Below are positions 1-8,425 of a DNA stretch of 64,000 nucleotides, in pieces. The notes beneath the pieces are model-generated. The model was given only the letters and a program-made list of their open reading frames with translations. It had not been told where the DNA came from and did no database searches. This DNA comes from Rhodospirillales bacterium. GTDB taxonomy: Bacteria > Pseudomonadota > Alphaproteobacteria > Kiloniellales > JACOMY01. The stretch's first letter is position 1. Each line of letters begins with the position of its first letter. The stretch lies in assembly GCA_014324045.1 (NCBI GenBank), contig JACOMY010000004.1, positions 1 through 64,000 on the forward strand, in the 5' to 3' direction. Both the position numbers and the translations under genes were made by a program.

Positions 1-953
1 CCCGATCTGTCGAGGGCCAGATGGATGCCTTGGTGTGACTGGACCACATCCACCTTGTCGTCCGCGGCAACAAAACCCTCCTCGCCCGCATTGCCCGTAT
101 CCGTGGGAACGAAATGGCTGGCGGAGAGGACCGGGAAAGTCTCGGCGGCTTCTCCCGGGACGAAGGCGTCCATTTCCGAGTCGAACATACTAGGTATAGT
201 CGCCTGCACACTACACTCCAAGCCCGTACAGGAGAGCGGAGGATTGGCCGCAACAACATCTTCATCATTTATGTAAACGCGCAGATCCGCAGACAAGAGG
301 TTAGCATTCCTGCCGGTTATGTTCGTCCCTCTGTTTATGTGTTCGGCCGCAGAGGAGGTAATAATGGGGTCACGTTCCCCAAGAACCTCGGTTCCCCCAC
401 CGTAGCGGGCGGATTCGTACACGGATTCCATATACAGCATCTGCCTGAGAATCTGGCGCCATCCGCCGGCCTCCCGGTCGGTTTCGTAGGATATCTCGAT
501 AGTGTCACTGCCGCGTTGCTCGGTGTAAGTCCCTGAAACGTAAGTTTCAGCATCTGGGTTGCTGAACGCGGCACTCCCGAAACCGGAGACGGTCCCGGCG
601 ACACGCTGACCGTTCCCAAGCCTTCCTCTGTAAACACCGTTCCCTCTAACGACGAGATCGGTGAATGGTGCATTAGCGGAACCATCGGAGGTAATTGTCA
701 CGTCGAGCAGCCTTCTTATGAATCTTCTGCCCAAGGTATCCTCGGAACTCCGCGTCGGTCTGAAGAGGTCCAGGCCTGTGTTTATCGTGAAATTCTCGCT
801 ATCTGGGCTCACTGTGCTCTGGAAATCCCGGCCGGTGGCTACGTCGGTAATTCTCAGACCGGTCAGGGTTTGGGATTGGGCTGGTCCCGGCAAAGCTGCG
901 GCCAGCAGGGCGGCGGCCGATAGGCTGATGCAGAAACTGGATATACGTGTCAT
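1..953 (-). CDS. Secreted TbpB-like protein, N-terminal part (runs off the left edge)
   Basis: The first 317 codons of a secreted protein are open to the window edge, so the C-terminus is missing. Residues 1-28 form a Sec signal peptide with core ISLSAAALLAAALPG and no lipobox cysteine. The ATG is preceded by AGGAG 11 nt upstream. The body aligns along its length with the 561-residue protein at 55754-57439: nearly the same signal peptide, NANLLSADLRVYI against NAEDLSVDLRLHL, a paired-cysteine loop (CTGLEC against CEGKDC), and QGIHLALDRS against QGIYLTLDKS. Because that paralogue ends in a TbpB-type beta-barrel, I infer the same for the missing end here. AGA and ATA codons are commoner than in the neighbours, hinting at foreign origin. 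The ligand is unknown. Confidence 0.8.
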   Translation of the reverse strand, partial: MTRISSFCISLSAAALLAAALPGPAQSQTLTGLRITDVATGRDFQSTVSPDSENFTINTGLDLFRPTRSSEDTLGRRFIRRLLDVTITSDGSANAPFTDLVVRGNGVYRGRLGNGQRVAGTVSGFGSAAFSNPDAETYVSGTYTEQRGSDTIEISYETDREAGGWRQILRQMLYMESVYESARYGGGTEVLGERDPIITSSAAEHINRGTNITGRNANLLSADLRVYINDEDVVAANPPLSCTGLECSVQATIPSMFDSEMDAFVPGEAAETFPVLSASHFVPTDTGNAGEEGFVAADDKVDVVQSHQGIHLALDRS

Positions 954-960
954 TCTGGCC

Positions 961-1248
961 TTAACTCCTCATGGTTAACTCGCCGGCTGCAATTTCGAGC
1001 AGCCTATGAAGCCTATCCAGATTTACAGATCCGCATACACCTGTCGAGCCCTTAAAACGATAATCTCGAAAAATGTGATCCTTGCGGACCGGGACCGCGC
1101 GCCTGCGGCAGAGCTGGCTGTGGCGCGCGCCCAGTATAGCGTGCCTAGGATTGCCCAACAGCTCCCGATAGAGGCTGTGGCCGGCGCCCAAGGACGGCAT
1201 CCCGCTTTGGTAAGGGGCGATAGGCAGATAGAGATCGGACTCCGGCAT
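961..1248 (-). CDS. Small uncharacterised ORF just upstream of the TbpB-like gene
   Basis: A 95-codon reading frame starts at ATG 1248 and ends 7 nt before the start codon of the TbpB-like gene. Its last codons contain the AGGAG that serves that gene. I recognise no family. The predicted product is basic and has no signal peptide or membrane segment. A similar-length frame on the other strand overlaps it, so it may be chance. Its only support is position and coupling. The rest of 954-1390 shows nothing else recognisable. Confidence 0.2.
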   Translation of the reverse strand: MPESDLYLPIAPYQSGMPSLGAGHSLYRELLGNPRHAILGARHSQLCRRRAVPVRKDHIFRDYRFKGSTGVCGSVNLDRLHRLLEIAAGELTMRS

Positions 1249-1390
1249 GGAAGACCCTGTCTTGGGTTGGTGCTTGGAAGGTAGGCGCTTGGGAAACGCA
1301 AAGGTATAGGAGGCCGTTTGCCGCCCGCGAACGGAAAACAGGCAATTCTGCCGCGCAGCAGAGAGCCTGCGGCACTGGGGAAGCTCTGGG

Positions 1391-2215
1391 ATGTTTAGGC
1401 ACGCAAGAATCTGGATCGGATACTGTGGTGCCGCCGCCTTGGCAGCTCTGGCGTCGGTGAGTGCGGCCGGGACCGGCCTTGCAGAGGATGGGAGCCTGCC
1501 AATAATCGAGTCTCTTGCGATCTGGCGCAACGAAGCGGGGGACTCTCTTCGGCTGGCCGGCCTCGCCGGACCTTTGCCGGAACACCAAGCCTTAGGGACC
1601 GTCGGCCGGCGGGCCCTGGAGGCCCTGCTTGCCGGCGACGGCATTAGATTGGAGCCGCCGGTGCCGCGGCGGGATCGGCTAGGCCGGGCCTTGATCGAGG
1701 CCTATCGGCTGAGCGACGATCTCTGGCTGCAAGCCTGGCTGCTGCGCCAGGGCCATGCGCGGGCCGACCCCTTTTCGGCCGCGCCCCGGCAGCTGCCGGC
1801 ACTCTACGCCCTGGAAGCGGAGGCACGCGCGGCAGGAAAGGGCCTATGGCAACATCCGGCCTACCGTCTCCGTAGCAGCGACCCGGCGGCCTTGCTGGAT
1901 TGGGCCGGCAGCCTGCAGATCTTCGAAGGGGTCGTAGCGGCGGTCGGGACGAACAGAAGCGGCTTCTACATGAACTTCGGCACCGACTGGAAGACGGACA
2001 CCACCGCACGCATCGCGAGGCATAGGATCAAGCGCTTTCGCGACAGCGGAATCGCCTTGGAAGCGCTGGCCGGAAAGCGGGTTCGCTTGCGCGGCTGGAT
2101 CCAAACCTGGAACGGCCCTTTCGTCGAACTCCACACAGCGGGACAGCTGGAAATCATTCCCCCGGAAACTGTTCCCCCGGAAACTGTTCCCATGGACATT
2201 ATCCCCGGCGGCTAG
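1391..2215 (+). CDS. Thermonuclease-family (SNase-like) exported protein
   Basis: This 274-residue protein has a signal peptide or N-terminal membrane segment (about residues 8-30). The SNase-like domain follows, with the family signatures RRDRLGRALIEAY and, about 50 residues later, LEAEARAAGKGLW. The C-terminal part (about 160-255) resembles the extra OB-like extension of alphaproteobacterial TNase-family proteins. Family members cleave DNA or RNA with Ca2+, but I cannot assign the full catalytic Arg/Glu set here, so activity is uncertain. The last residues are a five-codon repeat (PPETV twice) caused by a 15-bp duplication. Its 3' end overlaps the convergent rpoH by 4 nt. Confidence 0.75.
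   Translation: MFRHARIWIGYCGAAALAALASVSAAGTGLAEDGSLPIIESLAIWRNEAGDSLRLAGLAGPLPEHQALGTVGRRALEALLAGDGIRLEPPVPRRDRLGRALIEAYRLSDDLWLQAWLLRQGHARADPFSAAPRQLPALYALEAEARAAGKGLWQHPAYRLRSSDPAALLDWAGSLQIFEGVVAAVGTNRSGFYMNFGTDWKTDTTARIARHRIKRFRDSGIALEALAGKRVRLRGWIQTWNGPFVELHTAGQLEIIPPETVPPETVPMDIIPGG
2157..2188 (+). repeat. 15-bp tandem duplication in the nuclease gene C-terminus
   Basis: The unit CCCCCGGAAACTGTT occurs twice head to tail (2159-2173 and 2174-2188), with the match extending two bases upstream. It is in frame and adds five codons to a tail without visible domain structure. Confidence 0.9.
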
Positions 2216-3099
2216 CCTTCCAACAGCAGGTCCCGGTTGTCCTCGACCCGCTTTGCAAGCGCCGTATGCAGCTTCTTCAAGGCACGGCTTTCCAGTTGGC
2301 GGACGCGTTCCTTGGAGACGCCAAGCACCTTGCCCAGATCCTCCAAGGTCCGGCCTACCTCCAGCAGGCGCCGCTGTTCGATGATGATGCGTTCGCGCGC
2401 GTCGAGTTCGGCCAAGGCTTCGCCGATCCAGCGCGAACGCGTGGCACTGTCCTTTAGACTGATAATCAAGTCCTCCGGTCCCGGCCGGTCGTCGCTTACC
2501 AGATCCTGGCGCACCAGATCGCTGTCGTCGGCTACGGTCGCATTCAGGGATTGATCCGGGCTGCCGATCCGGCCTTCCATCGTCTCCACGTCGCGGCGAT
2601 CGACCTTTAAGGCCTTGGCTATCCTTTCCCGCCCCTCCACGCCGAGGGGCTTGCCGGTCGCCCGTTCGATCTGGCTGCGCAGCCGGCGCAGATTGAAGAA
2701 GAGGCTCTTCTGGGTGGACGTTGTGCCTGAGCGTACGATCGACCAGTTCCTCAGGATATAGTCCTGGATCGAGGAGCGGATCCACCAGGAGGCATAGGTG
2801 CTGAAGCGAACGCCCCGATCAGGTTCGAAGCGATTGGCCGCCTGCAATAGACCGAGGCAACCCTCCTGCACCATGTCGGGCAGGGACAGGCCGTAGGCGC
2901 GATGGCGCGCAGCGATGGCCGCTACCAGGCGCAGATGACTGTCGATCAGGCGATGCAAGGCCGCCTCGCGGCCGTCTTCGCGCCATGCCTTGGCCAGTTC
3001 GACCTCTTCATCGCGCGCCAGGAGGGGCGCCGACATCGCTTTCCGGAGAAAATTACTGTCGGCAGGGCTGAGTGGGGTCTGAGGTCCGGCAGTTGCCAT
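2212..3099 (-). CDS. rpoH: RNA polymerase heat-shock sigma factor RpoH (sigma-32 type)
   Basis: This 295-residue group-3 sigma factor directs RNA polymerase to heat-shock promoters. Region 2 is complete: DMVQEGCLGLLQAANRFEP (about 76-94), then the -10 recognition stretch FSTYASWWIRSSIQDYI. The RpoH box QKSLFFNLRRLR (about 132-143), diagnostic of RpoH and linked to DnaK/FtsH-dependent turnover, is present. Region 4 carries the helix-turn-helix RTLEDLGKVLGVSKERVRQ. I start at ATG 3099 because AGGAG lies 9 nt upstream; the GTG two codons earlier is too close to it. Alphaproteobacteria often carry two or more RpoH proteins and I cannot tell which this is. The likely targets htpG and dnaKJ lie in the same window. 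Confidence 0.95.
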   Translation of the reverse strand: MATAGPQTPLSPADSNFLRKAMSAPLLARDEEVELAKAWREDGREAALHRLIDSHLRLVAAIAARHRAYGLSLPDMVQEGCLGLLQAANRFEPDRGVRFSTYASWWIRSSIQDYILRNWSIVRSGTTSTQKSLFFNLRRLRSQIERATGKPLGVEGRERIAKALKVDRRDVETMEGRIGSPDQSLNATVADDSDLVRQDLVSDDRPGPEDLIISLKDSATRSRWIGEALAELDARERIIIEQRRLLEVGRTLEDLGKVLGVSKERVRQLESRALKKLHTALAKRVEDNRDLLLEG

Positions 3100-3334
3100 T
3101 TGCACTGTCTCCTGTCGCGGATTGTTGGCAATTTGTCTTGACCTTTATAATACTACGAACGAAGGCCCCGCAGGGATCACAGTTGCTTGTGTTCGCGTTC
3201 GTTTGAGGAGAGGCGACGCAGGCCGCGCGCAGGGGCGGCACCGGCCTCACCCGCATCCGGACTTTCCGGACAGCGGGCGGAACGGTGCCGGATCTGTGCA
3301 TGCTCAAACGGCCATTTACAGGGAGAGCACGGAT

Positions 3335-4147
3335 CTAGGTTGCACCGGCGGGTTCTCCGGGATGGGAAACGAGGATCTCGTCGAAAGCACTGGCGCCGTC
3401 CAAGGTAATCAATCCGGGCTCTGCGGCAATCCCCGGCCGGTTCGCCGACGCACCCCGGACCACACAGCGGAAGGGGCTGAATTGCTTGACTTCTTCGCCA
3501 AAGGCCGGGTGCCCCCACCAGAAGCTGTCGCCTTGTTGTTGCAGGCTGCGGGTCGGATCCAGTCCGGCGCTGACGAAGAGCAGTCCCTCGTCGTCCGTGT
3601 AGGCCGCATGGCACAGGCTGGCGAAAAAATGACTATGTCCCGGTTGGTCGTTCACCTTTGCCCGCAGGTTCTGGGTCCAGCGGGTGAGCGCGCGCGCGCC
3701 GCGGCGCGCTTCCGCCCGGCCCTCGGAAGGCAGGCCGCCATAGGCCTCCAGGGTCGCGCAGACACCGTGGCCCAAGAGCCATTCCAGCACGCCGGCGGGA
3801 TCGGCTGCAAACTGTAATTGCAACAGCTTCTGCCACATCTCCTCCTGGCGGCCGCGCAGATAGACGATGTCTTCCGGAATGGCGTGAGGGACGGCTAGAA
3901 TGCGGCGTCTGAAATCGAGGGTTTCGGCAATTGCACCGAGGCTGTCGTCGCCGTAGCCCACGATGTTGCCCAGATAGACGATGCGATCGAAGAATTGCCA
4001 GCGTCCGGCGATTTCGCCATGGAGACGCCGCAACAGCTGTGCCTGACCGTGCACGGAACCGACTGCCCAGACCCGCTCGCAGCCGCTCAGAACGGCCAGT
4101 GCCTGCGTCTGCCGATTGCCCGGCCTTGCCGCTCTATTCGCTGCCAT
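3335..4147 (-). CDS. Metallophosphoesterase-fold protein lacking the metal ligands
   Basis: This 270-residue protein follows the plan of the calcineurin-like Ser/Thr phosphatase family, but each metal motif is altered. The GDxHG motif reads GSVHG (about 31-35). The LGDxxDRG motif reads LGNIVGYG (about 59-66). The LRGNHE motif reads LRGRQE (about 98-103). The spacing and hydrophobic context are those of the family (for example FDRIVYLGN and EDIVYLRG), so homology is clear even though the Asp, Asn and His ligands are gone. It is therefore probably a non-catalytic homologue, perhaps a binding or regulatory protein. It lies downstream of carD and upstream of rpoH on the same strand. GAGGAGG sits unusually close to the ATG. 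Confidence 0.7.
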   Translation of the reverse strand: MAANRAARPGNRQTQALAVLSGCERVWAVGSVHGQAQLLRRLHGEIAGRWQFFDRIVYLGNIVGYGDDSLGAIAETLDFRRRILAVPHAIPEDIVYLRGRQEEMWQKLLQLQFAADPAGVLEWLLGHGVCATLEAYGGLPSEGRAEARRGARALTRWTQNLRAKVNDQPGHSHFFASLCHAAYTDDEGLLFVSAGLDPTRSLQQQGDSFWWGHPAFGEEVKQFSPFRCVVRGASANRPGIAAEPGLITLDGASAFDEILVSHPGEPAGAT

Positions 4148-4595
4148 TGCCTCCTCACGGCGCCCGCTCCGGCTATTCCATCGTAGTGGATCGGAGGATG
4201 TTTCGGAAGGGCTCTCTATCCGATCGCTGACAGAAGGTTAAGGGCCGGTAGAGACGCCGGCCAAGACGTTTCGTTCCTTAGAACCGAATTGAACCGCCGG
4301 TAACCGACCGGCAGAAGGGGCGGCGGCGTTCCCATCCCCCGGACCGCTCCCGGGACTGCCTCACGGTCCAAGATCCCGCTGTCCCGGATAGGCTCTCAGC
4401 GTCCGCTGCGGCTTTCAACCGAAAGAGTGAGCCCAGGCGCAGGAAGAACGGGCGCAGTGAAGAAAACGCCGGCCTGCGCGCGAAGGCCGGCGTTTGAAGG
4501 CCTTGCCTTCCGCTTCCGGAACCAAACCCTGGACCGACGGCATTGGAAAGCGAAAGCGGGGGAAAGCGAAAAGCGGCAGCTGTTCGTTCAGCCGG
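4148..4595 (-). other. Intergenic region between carD and the phosphoesterase homologue
   Basis: About 450 bp without a supported gene. It holds the carD terminator hairpin (4464-4495) and an imperfect 15/16-bp tandem duplication of GGAAAGCGAAAGCGG (4545-4559 and 4561-4576). No further structure was recognised. Confidence 0.6.
4464..4495 (-). terminator. Rho-independent terminator downstream of carD
   Basis: An 11-bp perfect inverted repeat, AAACGCCGGCC and GGCCGGCGTTT, encloses a 10-nt loop. Read on the minus strand it is followed by TTTTCTTC, the layout of an intrinsic terminator. It lies about 100 nt after the carD stop codon. Flanking A and T runs on both sides could let it work in both directions. 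Confidence 0.75.
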
Positions 4596-5207
4596 TCAGG
4601 CGGCGCGCAGCATCTCCTCCAACTTCTGGGCTGCGGTGGCCTCGTCGGTGGCCTCGACGGCAGCGAACTCACGCGCCAGACGGTCCATTGCGGCCTGGTA
4701 CATCTGCCGTTCGCTGTAGGACTGCTCCGGCTGGTCTTCGCCGCGATAGAGGTCGCGCACCACCTCGGCGATCGACACCGGATCGCCGGAGTTGATTTTG
4801 GCTTCGTACTCCTGAGCGCGGCGGCTCCACATCGTGCGGCGCACGCGGCTCTTGCCCTTCATGGTATGAATGGCGTCGTCCAGCACCTTGCGGGTCGAGA
4901 GCTTACGCAGGCCGGAGTTATGGGCCTTCTCCACCGGAACCCGCAGAGTCATGCGGTCCTTTTCGAACTTGATGGAAATCAGGCGGAGGCTGATGCCGGA
5001 AATCTCCTGGATCTCAATACCGATTACGCGGCCGACGCCATGCGTGGGATAGACAACGTAATCGCCGGTGGCGTAGCCGCCGTCCCGTGCACCGCCCCTG
5101 GTTGGCTTTGCCGCCTTCTTCCGGGCCTTACCCACCCCCCCGGCAGCTGACGCATCCTTGGTCCCGCTTGCGCGTGCTTTATCGAACCGGATCGCTTCGC
5201 TGTTCAT
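4596..5207 (-). CDS. carD: CarD/CdnL-family RNA polymerase-binding regulator
   Basis: This 203-residue protein matches CarD/CdnL, which binds the RNA polymerase beta subunit and stabilises open complexes at rRNA and growth-related promoters. After a basic, low-complexity N-terminal tail (about 1-45, rich in K, A and G) comes the Tudor-like polymerase-interaction domain, with GDYVVYPTHGVGRVIGIE (about 48-65). A helical C-terminal DNA-binding domain follows, containing RRTMWSRRAQEYEAK. The length is longer than mycobacterial CarD (about 160 residues) because of the tail, as is usual in alphaproteobacteria. Gene order ferredoxin-carD-(phosphoesterase)-rpoH on one strand is typical of the group. 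A terminator follows at 4464-4495. Confidence 0.95.
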   Translation of the reverse strand: MNSEAIRFDKARASGTKDASAAGGVGKARKKAAKPTRGGARDGGYATGDYVVYPTHGVGRVIGIEIQEISGISLRLISIKFEKDRMTLRVPVEKAHNSGLRKLSTRKVLDDAIHTMKGKSRVRRTMWSRRAQEYEAKINSGDPVSIAEVVRDLYRGEDQPEQSYSERQMYQAAMDRLAREFAAVEATDEATAAQKLEEMLRAA

Positions 5208-5579
5208 TTTGAATACACCATATTCCTAATCCTTGCCGGTCATGCAGGCACGCGGCGATCATGGAAGACCTACGCATCCAAAGCGAGTTGGGGGGCTTAC
5301 GCCAATCTGCGGTCACAGCTTGACGCGGTAACCACTGCGATTGGCGGCGACAGCCCTGTGTCAAACCGGCAACAGCGACGAGCCTATCGCTTCGAAGTCA
5401 TTATAATGCTATACAATCCGAGGAAAAGCAAGCCCCAAGGAAAAGCAAACCGCGCCCGGAACAGACCGAGTACTTGCCTGCCGCATAAGCCGGGATCGAC
5501 AAGCGGCGGACCGTCTGCCCTACCGCGCGTGCCCTGCGGGAGCTCCCGGCCGGCTAGCCGCAGCTCGCTCCCCCCTGTC
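5208..5579 (-). other. Intergenic region between ferredoxin and carD
   Basis: About 370 bp without a supported gene; probably the carD promoter and leader. It contains an imperfect tandem duplication AGGAAAAGCAA (5421-5431 and 5438-5448) and a 12-bp palindrome CGGGAGCTCCCG (5537-5548) close to the end of the ferredoxin gene. Confidence 0.5.
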
Positions 5580-5918
5580 CTAGCTCCCCTGTCCCGGCTT
5601 GGCGCTGAAGAACTTCGCGAACTTGTCTTCCATGCCGTTATAGTGTTCGCGATCGGCTGGCGGTTCGCCCTTGCGGGTAATGTTGGGCCAGGTCTCCGAA
5701 TACTCGCGATTGAATTCCAGCCAGACCTCCGCGCCGGGGTCGGTGTCGGGCAGGATGGCTTCGGGTGGGCACTCGGGCTCGCAGACGCCGCAATCGATGC
5801 ATTCGTCGGGATGGATGACCAACATGTTTTCGCCCTCGTAGAAGCAATCCACCGGGCAAACTTCTACGCAATCCATGTACTTGCAGCGGATACAGGCGTC
5901 GTTGACGATGTAGGTCAT
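5580..5918 (-). CDS. fdxA: Seven-iron type ferredoxin (FdxA family)
   Basis: This 112-residue small electron carrier has two clusters of cysteines near the N-terminus: [17 protein letters not shown] (about 9-25) and [12 protein letters not shown] (about 40-51). This is the pattern of [3Fe-4S][4Fe-4S] bacterial ferredoxins. The C-terminal half is the usual alphaproteobacterial extension, with [15 protein letters not shown] start at ATG 5918 (MTYIV), where family members start. A longer reading frame extends upstream but is not family-like. It precedes carD on the same strand and is divergent from htpG. The physiological partner is unknown. Confidence 0.93.
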   Translation of the reverse strand: MTYIVNDACIRCKYMDCVEVCPVDCFYEGENMLVIHPDECIDCGVCEPECPPEAILPDTDPGAEVWLEFNREYSETWPNITRKGEPPADREHYNGMEDKFAKFFSAKPGQGS

Positions 5919-6025
5919 GGCCTCGGGCTTTCTAAATCCTCTCGACGAAAGTGCGCGGACAATAAGCACGCGCCGGGCGGGCATCAAGCCGGATCGGGCG
6001 GCACCGGAACCTTGGTCTCCTTACC

Positions 6026-6054
6026 CTTGCGGCCCTCGCGGGCTTAGCACATAT
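6026..6054 (+). promoter_or_regulatory. Possible RpoH-type promoter for htpG
   Basis: CTTG at 6026-6029 is followed after 18 nt by CACATAT (6048-6054). Alphaproteobacterial RpoH promoters read roughly CTTG-N17-CYTATNT, so this is a partial match with a one-base-longer spacer. It lies in the divergent region before htpG, a known RpoH target in other bacteria. The match alone is weak. Confidence 0.3.
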
Positions 6055-6136
6055 CCAACCCGGAACACCGGAAAGCTACCGGCCGGTTCGAACCGAACCG
6101 CCGGGCAGCGACAGACCGCAAGGAAGGCTGCCCAGG

Positions 6137-8065
6137 ATGCGTGACCAAGCCACAAGCGAACACCCCACAAGCGAACATCGTAGATTCGATGCGGAAGTCG
6201 GCCGGCTTCTGGAAATCGTTACCCATTCTCTCTATTCCAACCGTGACATCTTTTTGCGGGAGTTGATCGCCAATGCCGCCGATGCCTGCGAGCGGCGGCG
6301 CTTTGCGGCAATCTCCGAGCAGGGGCTGCTGCCCGATGGCGGCTTCGCCGTCGAACTGCTGCCGGACAAGGAGGCCGGCACAGTGTCGATCCTCGACAAC
6401 GGCCTCGGCATGAACCGGGAGGAACTGGCCGCTAATCTGGGCACCGTCGCAGCCAGCGGCAGCGGCCGCTTTCTGGAACAGTTCAAGGCACAGGACCGGC
6501 CGGCTGAGGCCGATCTGTCGCAGATCGGCCAGTTCGGCGTCGGCTTCTATTCGGCCTTCATGGTAGCCGATCGGGTGACGGTCGACAGCCGCCGTGCCAG
6601 CGAAGCGGAGGGCTGGCGCTGGCAATCCAGCGGCACCGAAAGCTACAGTCTGGAACCCGGCGGAGAAGCACCGGCAGCCGGCGGTACTCGCGTCACCCTG
6701 CATCTGAAGGAAGACGCCCGGGACTATCTGGAGCCCTTCCGCCTGAAGCAGTTGGTGAAGACCCACTGCGAACACATCGGCATAAAGATCGAGATGCCGG
6801 ACGAAGACGGCAAGAAGGAGACCGTCAACCAGGCTGCGCCGCTGTGGCGCCGCCCGGCCTCCGAGGTGACGGAAGAGCAGTACAGGGCCTTCTACCGCGA
6901 TACGGCGCGGGCCTTCGATGCTCCTTGGCGCAGCCTGCATTGGAAGGCGGAAGGAGCTATCGAATACACTGGCCTGCTGTTCGTCCCCAGCGAACGGCCT
7001 CCCACCGTCTTCCACCCTGACCGCCGGTCGCAGATCCGCCTCTACGTGAAGCAGGTCTTCATCGCCGACGACTGTCAGGCGATAATTCCGCCCTATTTAC
7101 GCTTTCTGCAGGGCGTGGTCGACTGCGAGGACTTGCCGCTCAACGTCTCGCGCGAGCTGCTGCAGACCAGCCCCGTCCTCACCAAGATCAAGAGCGGTCT
7201 GGTAAAGCGCGTGCTGCGCGGCCTGGGCAAAGCGGCCGGGGACGACAAGGAGGGCTACGAGCGCTTTTGGGAAGCCTTCGGGCCGATCCTCAAGGAAGGT
7301 CTCTACGAGGATGCCGGCCAGCGCCGGGAGTTGCTGGAGCTGGCGCGATTCCGCTCCTCTACGCAGGAGGGACTGACCGCACTCAAAGACTACATCGCGC
7401 GGATGAAGGAAGGTCAGGATGCCATCTACACCCTGTCCGGCACCGAGCTGGAGCGCTTGAGCTCCAGCCCGCATCTGGAAGGTTTCCGGGCGCGCGGGAT
7501 CGAGGTTCTCTATCTGACCGATCCGGTCGACGAGTTCTGGACGGCCGCGATCGTGGACTACGAGGGCAAGCCTTTCCGCTCCGTCACCCGCGGCCAATCC
7601 GACCTGGACCGATTCGACGGCAAGGAGCAGGAGGAGGAAAGCGAAGAGACCCCGGCCGGGGACAGCAGCGCCAGCGCATTGCTGGCTGCCATTCGCCTGG
7701 CTCTGGGCGGCAAGGTGAAGGAAGTCCGGGTCTCCAAGCGCCTGGCCGAGTCCCCGGCATGTCTGGTCGCGGGCGAAAGCGATATCGACCTCAATCTGGA
7801 GCGGCTGTTGCGCAGCCACGGCCAAGTCCATGAAGCTAGCACCAGGATTCTCGAGGTCAACGCCAAGCATCCCCTGCTGCAGACTATGAGCCGCCAGATC
7901 GCGTCCGGCGCCAAGGCCGGCGCAATCGAGGACAGCGCCTGGCTGCTGTTCGAACTAGCGCGCGTCATGGAGGGAGAAGCCGTCAGCGATCCCGCCGCCT
8001 TCTCGCAGCGCCTGACGCGCGTCATGGGCCGGGCGGTAGGCGCATCGCCCCCACAGCCGGAATAG
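6137..8065 (+). CDS. htpG: Molecular chaperone HtpG (bacterial Hsp90)
   Basis: This 642-residue cytosolic ATP-dependent chaperone is close to the usual bacterial Hsp90 length (about 620-640). The GHKL ATPase domain is complete: ELIANAADACERRRF (about 36-50), DNGLGMNREELAANLGT (about 92-108) and GQFGVGFYSAFMVADR (about 131-146). The middle domain has LPLNVSRELLQ, and the C-terminal dimerisation domain ends with SQRLTRVMGRAVG. The N-terminal lid region reads SEHPTSEH because of a 15-bp duplication. The ATG at 6137 follows AAGGAAGG about 10 nt upstream. A possible RpoH-type promoter precedes it. It is a single gene, not in an operon. Confidence 0.97.
   Translation: MRDQATSEHPTSEHRRFDAEVGRLLEIVTHSLYSNRDIFLRELIANAADACERRRFAAISEQGLLPDGGFAVELLPDKEAGTVSILDNGLGMNREELAANLGTVAASGSGRFLEQFKAQDRPAEADLSQIGQFGVGFYSAFMVADRVTVDSRRASEAEGWRWQSSGTESYSLEPGGEAPAAGGTRVTLHLKEDARDYLEPFRLKQLVKTHCEHIGIKIEMPDEDGKKETVNQAAPLWRRPASEVTEEQYRAFYRDTARAFDAPWRSLHWKAEGAIEYTGLLFVPSERPPTVFHPDRRSQIRLYVKQVFIADDCQAIIPPYLRFLQGVVDCEDLPLNVSRELLQTSPVLTKIKSGLVKRVLRGLGKAAGDDKEGYERFWEAFGPILKEGLYEDAGQRRELLELARFRSSTQEGLTALKDYIARMKEGQDAIYTLSGTELERLSSSPHLEGFRARGIEVLYLTDPVDEFWTAAIVDYEGKPFRSVTRGQSDLDRFDGKEQEEESEETPAGDSSASALLAAIRLALGGKVKEVRVSKRLAESPACLVAGESDIDLNLERLLRSHGQVHEASTRILEVNAKHPLLQTMSRQIASGAKAGAIEDSAWLLFELARVMEGEAVSDPAAFSQRLTRVMGRAVGASPPQPE
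6151..6180 (+). repeat. 15-bp-period tandem duplication at the start of htpG
   Basis: CCACAAGCGAACA occurs at 6151-6163 and again at 6166-6178. The period is 15 bp and in frame, giving TSEHP-TSEHR at the very N-terminus, ahead of the conserved ATPase domain. Confidence 0.85.
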
Positions 8066-8425
8066 GCATCGCGGTCCGCCCCCTTGCAGCCAAACCTGTC
8101 CGTGGACGGGCGGCAGCGAACGATGCGGCGGCCGGATGGGACTGCCGGATGAGGCTGCCGGACAGGCCTGCTTGCCCGATTGCTGCCTGGTCTCTGCCGT
8201 TGCCGCTCGCCCTGGCGGTCTGCTGCCCGCTTCTGCTACGCTTCGCCGTCAAGCGGGAAGACCGGCTTTCCGCCCAGGGCAGGGCATTTTCTTTTGCTGC
8301 TTGTGCTTTTTCTGCTTGGCGGCCTTGGCTCTGGGCGATCTTCCTCATGGCCGGTTTTGTCGCGCTATCTTCGCGCGCAAGGATCGGATAGGCGCGGTAG
8401 GCAGGACCCGGCATCTGCTAAGGAC
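8066..8425 (+). other. Intergenic region between htpG and the DMT transporter
   Basis: About 360 bp. Reading frames exist on both strands but none resembles a known family or has a convincing ribosome binding site. I see no hairpin clear enough to call. Confidence 0.4.

Noticed and set aside
3130-3165. Sigma-70 promoter TTGACC/TATAAT near the rpoH start
   Set aside because: On the plus strand the two hexamers are only 2 bp apart; on the minus strand no well-spaced -35 could be paired with TATAAA.
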